Source: Serratia surfactantfaciens (GTDB taxonomy: Bacteria; Pseudomonadota; Gammaproteobacteria; Enterobacterales; Enterobacteriaceae). From it: DNA of 64,000 nt. The notes under the pieces were generated by a model. The model was not told the origin of the DNA and ran no database searches. It saw only the letters and a list, made by a program, of their open reading frames with translations. Below, one piece after another: positions 58,470 to 64,000 of the stretch; the first letter of the stretch is position 1; every line of letters begins with the position of its first letter. The translations under genes were made by a program, and so were the position numbers. The DNA lies in assembly GCF_001642805.2 (NCBI RefSeq), contig NZ_CP016948.1, positions 3,906,001 to 3,970,000 on the forward strand, given 5' to 3'.

Positions 58470-59651
58470 TTATTTTCTCATTACGCTGAGGGCTACCCCC
58501 TCACCGCCCCCCACGCACAAAGCGGCAATACCTTTATTCAACCGGTTACGCTGCATATGATGAATCAGCGTAACCAGAATGCGGCAACCGGAAGCGCCGA
58601 TTGCGTGCCCCAACGCGATCGCGCCACCATGCGGATTGACCCGTTGCGGATCGATGCCAGATGCCGACATCACCGCCAGCGCCTGGGCAGCGAAAGCCTC
58701 GTTGGACTCGAGCGCCTCCACCTCGTCCGCATGCCAGTTTTGTTTATTCATGCACTGACGAATCGCCTCGATCGGCGCCGCCCCCATGATTTCCGGTTCG
58801 ATGCCGGAGTTGCTGAAATGCCCCAGTACCGCCAGCGGCTCCAGCCCGAGGCTCTCCGCTTTCTCCCGGCTACACAGCAGCACCGCCGCAGCACCGTCAT
58901 TGAGCGATGAAGCATTGCCCGCCGTTACCGTACCCGCTTTTTGAAACACCGGCTTCAGCAACGACAGTTTTTCGTAACTCGTCTCCCGCGGCCCTTCATC
59001 CTGCTCGAAACGCGTTACCTCACCTTTGCGACTCACCGACTCAATCGCCACGATCTCATCGCGGAACAGGCCATTCTGCTGCGCTGCCAGAGCGCGCTGA
59101 TGCGACAGAGCGGCATACTCGTCCTGCTGCGCCCGCGAGATATTGAATTGCCTGGCCACGTTCTCCGCCGTCACACCCATATGGAAATCGTGGAAAGCAT
59201 CCCATAAACCGTCATGCACCAACGAATCCTTCAGTTCGCCGTGCCCTAAACGCTGACCTTTACGCGAATTGCCGATAAGGTGCGGCGCCAACGACATATT
59301 TTCCTGCCCCCCGGCGATCACCATCTCCGCTTCTCCGCTTTGGATAGCCTGCATCGCCAGATGCACCGCCTTAAGCCCCGAGCCACAGACCTTATTGATC
59401 GTCAGCGTCTGGGTCGTCACCGGCAATCCCGCCAAAAGCGCCGTTTGTCGGGCGGGGTTCTGGCCGCACCCGGCGGTCAGCACCTGCCCTATGATCACCT
59501 GCTCAACCTCTTGTGCCGCCACCCCGCTTTCGGCCAACAGCGCCTTCACCACAGCGCTCCCCAGCGCCGTCGCCGGCTTGTCGGATAGCGCCCCTTGAAA
59601 ACTGCCTGTCGCCGTACGCTTTGCCGCCACCACCACCACATCTCTCATCAC
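58470..59651 (-). CDS. Thiolase (acetyl-CoA C-acyltransferase family)
   Basis: 393-aa thiolase, last gene of the AfsA operon. The nucleophile Cys is in N-K-V-C-G-S-G-L-K-A-V (about residue 89), the catalytic His in G-G-A-I-A-L-G-H-A-I-G-A-S-G, and the second Cys in A-L-C-V-G-G-G. Its length fits AtoB/PhaA-type biosynthetic thiolases. In this setting it could condense acyl-CoA units into a beta-ketoacyl precursor, or act in turnover. It starts 8 bases after the preceding gene. Chain-length specificity is unknown. Confidence 0.9.
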   Translation of the reverse strand: MMRDVVVVAAKRTATGSFQGALSDKPATALGSAVVKALLAESGVAAQEVEQVIIGQVLTAGCGQNPARQTALLAGLPVTTQTLTINKVCGSGLKAVHLAMQAIQSGEAEMVIAGGQENMSLAPHLIGNSRKGQRLGHGELKDSLVHDGLWDAFHDFHMGVTAENVARQFNISRAQQDEYAALSHQRALAAQQNGLFRDEIVAIESVSRKGEVTRFEQDEGPRETSYEKLSLLKPVFQKAGTVTAGNASSLNDGAAAVLLCSREKAESLGLEPLAVLGHFSNSGIEPEIMGAAPIEAIRQCMNKQNWHADEVEALESNEAFAAQALAVMSASGIDPQRVNPHGGAIALGHAIGASGCRILVTLIHHMQRNRLNKGIAALCVGGGEGVALSVMRK

Positions 59652-59659
59652 GATTGTCC

Positions 59660-60055
59660 TTAATCTTCTGGTTGCGCGGCGTGCTGAGCGACGGCAGCGC
59701 GATAAACGGTAAGCGCATTCATGCAGGCGGGAACCCCGGCATAGATCGCCATTTGAATCACAATTTCCAGCAGTTCCCGTTGCGTTACCCCCACGTTCAG
59801 CGCCGCACGCATATGGAGTTCCAACTGGGCGGATGCATTACCCAAAGTGATAAGCGAAGCAACGGTGATCATCTCCCGGCTCTTGAGATCCAATCCTTCA
59901 CGCCCTACCACCGCGCCAAAAGCATAATCGGTGATCAAACGCGGCAGGTCGTCGTCCAACTCCCGCAGACGGCCGGTCACCTTATCGGCCAAGCCCGTTT
60001 CAAGCCGATCCATAATCGCGCGCCCGTGCTGCGTCAACGCATCCCCGCTTCTCAT
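59660..60055 (-). CDS. Carboxymuconolactone decarboxylase-like protein
   Basis: 131-aa all-helical protein of the CMD/AhpD superfamily, shown by S-R-E-M-I-T-V-A-S-L, the E-L-H-M-R-A-A-L-N-V-G-V-T-Q-R-E-L core and Y-A-G-V-P-A-C-M-N-A-L. The AhpD C-x-x-C redox pair is absent, so it belongs with the decarboxylase-like branch, which acts on a lactone acid. It overlaps the MFS gene by 4 bases. Lactone chemistry would suit the proposed product of this operon, but the reaction is inference. Confidence 0.82.
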   Translation of the reverse strand: MRSGDALTQHGRAIMDRLETGLADKVTGRLRELDDDLPRLITDYAFGAVVGREGLDLKSREMITVASLITLGNASAQLELHMRAALNVGVTQRELLEIVIQMAIYAGVPACMNALTVYRAAVAQHAAQPED

Positions 60056-61266
60056 GGCGCTTCTCCCACCAGCGCCGCTGCTTGTTCGGCTTTTACCGGA
60101 ATCATCGCGATCAGCAGCAACGAGAGCGCAATGGCGATACCCGCGATCATCAATAACGCAGGAATGCTGTACAACGACACCAGCCATGCTCCCGCCAACG
60201 CGCCGCAGCCGATGGCACCATTAAAGAAGGAGACGTAAATCGCTGAAGCGGGGAACGCATTTTCACCGGCCAGGCGCAGCACCCAGGTTTGGAAACCGAC
60301 GAAGATGCCGGAAACGGCCAGGCCCCAGACGATCACCAACGCCAGAATTTCCGCACTCGTCAGGCTGTTGCCCATCTGGCCAAGGGTCAGCAGCGTTGCG
60401 GCGATCAGCACGACAGACAGCACCACCATCGGTTTCAACCATTTGTCGATAAACACGCCGGTGACAAAGTTGCCCGCCAGGCCGGCAATACCGAAAACGA
60501 AAAGCATCACCGGGATCATGCTGGAAGTGACTGCCCCAACGCTGTGCAACCAGGGTTCAATAAAGGTGAATGCAGCGAAATGCGCCGTGATGGCCAGCAA
60601 AGTCGCACCGTAGATGCGCCACAGCGCGCCTGAACGCAATACGCGAGCCAATGCCTCGAAGCCGAGGGCGCTACTGGCTTTCACCTTCGGCACGACCAAA
60701 GCAATTCCCACCAATGCAATCACACTCAGCAGAGACATCAACCAAAAAGCAGGCCGCCAGCCGACGTTCAGCCCGATATAATTCGACAGCGGCACACCGA
60801 ATACGCTGGCCGCAGAGACGCCACCGAAAACGATGGACGTGGCCAGCCCGATGAATCTTGTCGGCACCAGCGATACCGCCGTTGCACCGATCATCGCCCA
60901 GAATGCGCCGTGCGCCAAAGCGCCGATCACGCGGGCAGCCAGTAACCAGTGGTAATTTTCAACCATGGCGCACAGACTGTTGGAGACCAGGATGATCAGC
61001 GTCAACGTCAGCAACAGCAGCTTTTTAGGCAAGTTGCCCAGAAACAGCGAAGACAACAGTGCGCTGATCGCGCCAACCCACGCATAGAGCGTGACTGTCA
61101 GGCCGATCATCGACTCTGACTGGTGCAGGCCTTCGGCCATCGGCGTCAACAGGCCGATAGGCGCTAATTCAGTGGTAACAATGGTGAACGTGGACAGGGC
61201 CAAGATCACCAATGCCAACCAGGTTTTAATGCTCAATGGCTGATTGTCACTTGATAAATTTTTCAT
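60052..61266 (-). CDS. MFS efflux transporter (sugar-efflux/arabinose-efflux-like)
   Basis: 404-aa major facilitator with about 12 helices. The N-terminus V-T-T-E-L-A-P-I-G-L-L-T-P-M-A is typical of DHA1 exporters such as SotB/YdeA. ATG 61266 was chosen because it gives a normal short cytoplasmic tail; the longer open frame runs back into the phosphatase gene. It sits inside a biosynthetic operon, between the phosphatase (11-base gap) and the CMD-like gene (4-base overlap), and most likely exports the product. Confidence 0.87.
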   Translation of the reverse strand: MKNLSSDNQPLSIKTWLALVILALSTFTIVTTELAPIGLLTPMAEGLHQSESMIGLTVTLYAWVGAISALLSSLFLGNLPKKLLLLTLTLIILVSNSLCAMVENYHWLLAARVIGALAHGAFWAMIGATAVSLVPTRFIGLATSIVFGGVSAASVFGVPLSNYIGLNVGWRPAFWLMSLLSVIALVGIALVVPKVKASSALGFEALARVLRSGALWRIYGATLLAITAHFAAFTFIEPWLHSVGAVTSSMIPVMLFVFGIAGLAGNFVTGVFIDKWLKPMVVLSVVLIAATLLTLGQMGNSLTSAEILALVIVWGLAVSGIFVGFQTWVLRLAGENAFPASAIYVSFFNGAIGCGALAGAWLVSLYSIPALLMIAGIAIALSLLLIAMIPVKAEQAAALVGEAP

Positions 61267-61277
61267 CGTATCCTCAA

Positions 61278-61949
61278 TTAATTGGGAGCATTTTCCGCCA
61301 GCATGTTCCAATTATTCCGGCGCGCATATTCCGCCAGGTTTGAATGTTCGCCTACACAAACGGGGTTGCCCGTCGCTGACAGCATCGGAATATCAGAGAG
61401 ATCGTCGCCATAGGCGAAACTTTTTCTCAAATCGATATTATGGCTTTGGCTAAATGACAATAGCGCCCGCTGCTTGCCCTGCCCGATCGTTTGCGGCTCA
61501 CCGATTTCCCCGGTCAGTTTCCCTTTCGCATCCAACAGCAATTGAGTGCAAAGAATGGCATCGGCGCCGAGCCTCAGCCCTAACGGTTTCAATAACGGCA
61601 ACATGGAGCCTGAAATAAAAACGGTGAGATGCCCACTGATTTTATGGCGCTGAAAACGATCGACGGCAGAGGCGATATAAGCATCCTGTTCCTGCAGATA
61701 TTCATGAAACCAGTCCTCCGCTACCTGATAAACATCATCGATATCTATGCCGGAAAACTGCCTGTAATACATACGATTGAGCACCTCTCGCGGCACGCCT
61801 TCTGCAACCGCCTGTTGAAAGCGTTTAATAAATTCCTCATAAGCTTTCTGAGTGCCGCGAACATTGCTCCAATAATGATAGAAATGGAACATGCTCTTCA
61901 TTTTAATCAAGGTTTCATCTACATCGAAAAATGCCGCAGCAGACGTCAC
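61278..61949 (-). CDS. HAD-superfamily phosphatase, subfamily IB (SerB-like)
   Basis: 223-aa HAD-IB hydrolase with all motifs: D9-V-D11-E-T (nucleophile and acid), S113-G-S115, Lys159, and G-D182-D183. The helical cap between residues 15 and 105 marks the phosphoserine-phosphatase-like IB class. In actinomycete butyrolactone synthesis the condensation product is phosphorylated and must lose its phosphate; this enzyme is a natural candidate. It overlaps the tautomerase gene by 4 bases. The substrate is inferred from context only. Confidence 0.88.
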   Translation of the reverse strand: MTSAAAFFDVDETLIKMKSMFHFYHYWSNVRGTQKAYEEFIKRFQQAVAEGVPREVLNRMYYRQFSGIDIDDVYQVAEDWFHEYLQEQDAYIASAVDRFQRHKISGHLTVFISGSMLPLLKPLGLRLGADAILCTQLLLDAKGKLTGEIGEPQTIGQGKQRALLSFSQSHNIDLRKSFAYGDDLSDIPMLSATGNPVCVGEHSNLAEYARRNNWNMLAENAPN

Positions 61950-62176
61950 GCTTCCTCCTCATAAGTCTTGCGGCGGCTTTTCACCGGAAAAGCGGTATCG
62001 TTACCCAATACACCGGCATCCGCCCAACGCGATGGCGAAATTTCGCTGATGACAACGGAAATCTTGTCTAACGGCGCCCCACAATGTAAATGGACCGAGT
62101 GCGTAATTTCTTCGATGAGTTTTTTCACTTTAGTCTCATCATTCATTTTCCAGGTAGTAACTTGAACAACTGGCAT
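61946..62176 (-). CDS. 4-oxalocrotonate tautomerase-like protein
   Basis: 76-aa protein of the tautomerase superfamily. The residue after Met is Pro (M-P-V-V-Q-V), which becomes the catalytic N-terminal base, and the beta-alpha-beta pattern with a C-terminal tail fits the 4-OT fold; I-S-E-I-S-P-S-R-W is in the usual active-site strand region. The C-terminal extension is a little longer than 62-aa 4-OT. It may isomerise an enol/keto or double bond in the operon's intermediate. It overlaps the phosphatase gene by 4 bases. Confidence 0.82.
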   Translation of the reverse strand: MPVVQVTTWKMNDETKVKKLIEEITHSVHLHCGAPLDKISVVISEISPSRWADAGVLGNDTAFPVKSRRKTYEEEA

Positions 62177-62184
62177 AGGAAACC

Positions 62185-63018
62185 TTATTCCACAGTGGTA
62201 AATTCGCTAAAAGATAATGCAGGCAATTTCAGATGCGCATGAATATCGCCCCCCAATCCATAAATGCCTATCGCGCCGCCAAAGCTCTGGCGACAGCTCA
62301 TAAATAAAACCACGACATTAATCACCCGGTTGCTATTTTCGCTCGCGGCCGGGAAAGGGTTGGGCAATTCAGCCCAAAATTCGGCGTGGCCCTGCGCGTC
62401 TGTCACGAACACGTTGGGGATCCCCAGTGGTCCCGGCCGGGTTGGCGCAAGCGGCGACAGGTCACGCTCTCGCAAGCTCATCACGGTATAAACGCTATTC
62501 GGCACCAGATAATGAAAGCGGAAATCGAAACGGGCCGAGCGGCGATCTTCACTGAGGCTAACGACGAGTTCGCCTTGCGCCGTCATCCAATCGGCCAAAG
62601 TAATCGCCGGCAGCCGGCGCGGGCCGTCGGTGGTTCGCATGTCGGCGATGTAGCCTTCATGCAGCGGCACGCTTGGCCTGCGATCGTTAGCGGCCTCCGG
62701 CCGTTGCTCCGGTGCAAACGTCATCGGGTAGTTATTCAGCGGCAACGGCAGCGGCAGCGTGTACAGGGTGATATCCGCCAACTGTTCGGCCGTCAATGTC
62801 TGCAGTTCGTCGATGACGGTATAGGGTAAAGCCTGGCCAAACGCGGGTAATGGGCTGTTTTTATCTACAATTGCGCCCCCCCACTCAATGCCGTTTTGGC
62901 GCGGGATCTGCCCGATGACCACAAAGTTTCCCTTGGCATCCACAACCTCCGCAGGGGGGTAAAGCGGCCCCTGCGTGGTCACGGCCAGAGAGTAGCGCTG
63001 GCCGTTAGTCTCAGGCAT
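62185..63018 (-). CDS. Unrecognised 277-aa protein of the AfsA operon
   Basis: I do not recognise a family. The protein has no signal peptide or membrane helix. The N-terminal 120 residues are Pro/Leu-rich (L-P-L-P-L-P-L-N-N-Y-P). The C-terminal half (about residues 155-270) looks like a beta-sandwich: F-D-F-R-F-H-Y-L-V-P-N-S-V-Y-T-V-M, a P-G-P-L-G-I-P-N-V-F-V-T-D-A-Q-G-H-A-E-F block, then G-I-Y-G-L-G-G-D-I-H-A-H-L-K. The pattern of paired strands and scattered His recalls CHRD or Cu/Zn-SOD-like folds, but I would not assign one. The start at 63018 overlaps the afsA-like gene by 8 bases, which ties it to that enzyme. Confidence 0.8.
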   Translation of the reverse strand: MPETNGQRYSLAVTTQGPLYPPAEVVDAKGNFVVIGQIPRQNGIEWGGAIVDKNSPLPAFGQALPYTVIDELQTLTAEQLADITLYTLPLPLPLNNYPMTFAPEQRPEAANDRRPSVPLHEGYIADMRTTDGPRRLPAITLADWMTAQGELVVSLSEDRRSARFDFRFHYLVPNSVYTVMSLRERDLSPLAPTRPGPLGIPNVFVTDAQGHAEFWAELPNPFPAASENSNRVINVVVLFMSCRQSFGGAIGIYGLGGDIHAHLKLPALSFSEFTTVE

Positions 63019-63805
63019 GCACGCCCCCTCTTTCACTCGGGACGCCGAGACCGGCATTCTGCAAAAGGGTATGCGTCATCTCTGTCGCCAACACCGCTTC
63101 TTTTTCACCGATAACCGAAGCCGGATAAACGGTAAACGATACCGACATGCTCGCGCACAGCGTAGTGTGCTGAGAGATGCGGATCTCCGCTTTGAAGCGC
63201 GCGCGGCGTTCATTCACGTTCTGCTCCACCAACTCATAGTGGACAATCGCCGGCAACGGGAACAGGAAGTTTTCAAACTTGATGTTCATATCATTGATGA
63301 CATAGTAGGATTTTCCTGCGCTGTCAGGCAGGTAGAATTCTTCGGTGACAGCAATAAAGGTTTGGCGACACGCCTCAACCAAAATCATCCCCTGAATATG
63401 TTGTCCCGTCTGGTGGTCGGCCATCAGTTCACAACGTTCATCAATCAGTAAAGGCAGAGCAAACAAGTTATCCTCAACTTTCTCTGCGGCGCCAATCAAT
63501 GTGTTGTGATTTATTTTTTTATGCGAATAGGCGTTTCTTGCTGTCGCCGTCAGCTTTTCCAACTCGGTCAGATCTAATTTATTGTCATGACTTCTGTTGC
63601 GATGCTGGTTCTCCAGCACTTTCCCGGCATAATCATCGCGCACACCCTGGCCAACAATAAATTGGCTGTTAGTATCTATAATATGAGCAGGGATTTGAGT
63701 GATAAGTTCTAACTGGCTAATGGTTACAACGTCTTTACCGTTAGAGAACTCGCTAAACTTATCACCGACGACCACGATTTTCTTCGACATTGCTTGATTT
63801 TTCAT
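63011..63805 (-). CDS. AfsA-type A-factor biosynthesis hotdog protein
   Basis: 264-aa protein carrying the AfsA hotdog signature D130-H-Q-T-G-Q-H136-I-Q-G-M-I-L-V-E144-A-C-R147-Q. Upstream, H-K-K-x-N-H-N-T-L-I-G matches the family opening; downstream, residues 170-228 give the strands of the second half (D-M-N-I-K-F-E-N-F, then R-A-R-F-K-A-E-I). AfsA/ScbA of Streptomyces join a beta-ketoacyl-ACP to dihydroxyacetone phosphate, the first step to gamma-butyrolactone or butenolide signals. Here the order with a HAD phosphatase and an exporter agrees with such a pathway. ATG 63805 has GAGG at normal distance and lies 15 bases after the edge gene. Base composition is low in GC. Confidence 0.86.
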   Translation of the reverse strand: MKNQAMSKKIVVVGDKFSEFSNGKDVVTISQLELITQIPAHIIDTNSQFIVGQGVRDDYAGKVLENQHRNRSHDNKLDLTELEKLTATARNAYSHKKINHNTLIGAAEKVEDNLFALPLLIDERCELMADHQTGQHIQGMILVEACRQTFIAVTEEFYLPDSAGKSYYVINDMNIKFENFLFPLPAIVHYELVEQNVNERRARFKAEIRISQHTTLCASMSVSFTVYPASVIGEKEAVLATEMTHTLLQNAGLGVPSERGGVHA

Positions 63806-63820
63806 TACAACCTCAAGTTA

Positions 63821-64000
63821 TCAACAACAAGAAACTGAACGATAAATACGGGTATAAAGACCTTCATTTCCGCCGGTAATATAGCTATCTCCGGCTTGTT
63901 GAATAATGGTCTGATAACGGGCATTGGTGAAAGCTTCTTTATAGGCCTCTTTATTTCCATTGAAAGCCGAGATAAACATAACGCCTGGTTGGCCGCTGAT
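63821..64000 (-). CDS. 3' end of an unidentified gene at the head of the AfsA operon
   Basis: 59 codons plus a TGA run in frame to the window edge. The visible C-terminus contains G-V-M-F-I-S-A-F-N-G-N-K-E-A-Y and G-G-N-E-G-L-Y-T-R-I-Y-R-S, and ends in Cys-Cys. I cannot name a family from this fragment. It lies 15 bases upstream of the AfsA-like gene on the same strand, so the operon starts outside the window. Confidence 0.75.
   Translation of the reverse strand: MSGQPGVMFISAFNGNKEAYKEAFTNARYQTIIQQAGDSYITGGNEGLYTRIYRSVSCC

Noticed and set aside
58470..59651. Thiolase as a polyhydroxybutyrate (phaA) gene
   Set aside because: There is no phaB or phaC nearby, and the gene is inside the AfsA operon.

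Overview
The window is a 64 kb stretch of a GC-rich enterobacterial chromosome, most likely Serratia of the S. marcescens group. Its first 29 kb carries the enterobacterial backbone order tldD-nit-yhdP-rng-maf-mreDCB-csrD-acuI ... accBC-yhdT-panF-prmA-dusB-fis, with proteins very close to their E. coli relatives. Its middle is a 17.8 kb five-module NRPS whose domain order and specificity residues fit serrawettin W2 synthetase (swrA), a Serratia surfactant. No tRNA, rRNA, CRISPR array, prophage or insertion sequence was seen.

Layout. 1-1334: 3' part of a Wzy_C/PglL-type membrane glycan ligase (+), converging on cdh (-). 2278-13231: one long minus-strand block, mreB-mreC-mreD-maf-rng-yhdP-nit-tldD (cell-shape elongasome, nucleotide house-cleaning, RNase G, AsmA-like lipid transport, nitrilase-family amidase, TldD protease), then csrD (-). 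15785-25520 (+): acuI, msrPQ (periplasmic Met-sulfoxide repair), aroQ-accB-accC, yhdT-panF-prmA and dusB-fis, with good terminators after accC, prmA and fis and a clear fis-type promoter. 25647-29175: a small exported repeat protein (-), then lpxO and lpxP (lipid A hydroxylation and late acylation) and a GATase-like protein (+). 29218-46998 (-): swrA. 47610-53026: yohK/yohJ-like (LrgB/LrgA) genes with a divergent LysR regulator, an NhaP-type antiporter, and ghxP preceded by three PurR-box-like 16-mers. 53360-57228: VOC protein, GST plus lipocalin-like pair, a BhsA/YhcN-type small protein, and a LysR/SDR divergent pair.

57419-64000 looks like accessory DNA, with visibly lower GC at the aldo/keto reductase and near the right edge. 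Seven complete genes and one cut by the window edge form a tight minus-strand operon: edge fragment, AfsA-type hotdog protein, unrecognised 277-aa protein, 4-OT-like tautomerase, HAD-IB phosphatase, MFS exporter, carboxymuconolactone-decarboxylase-like protein, thiolase. AfsA enzymes start butyrolactone/butenolide signal synthesis in actinomycetes by joining a beta-ketoacyl chain to a dihydroxyacetone-phosphate-type partner, after which a phosphatase acts. A complete-looking set of this kind, with tautomerase, exporter and acyl-supply enzymes, in an enterobacterium is the strongest candidate here for an undescribed system. Its product and function are inference.
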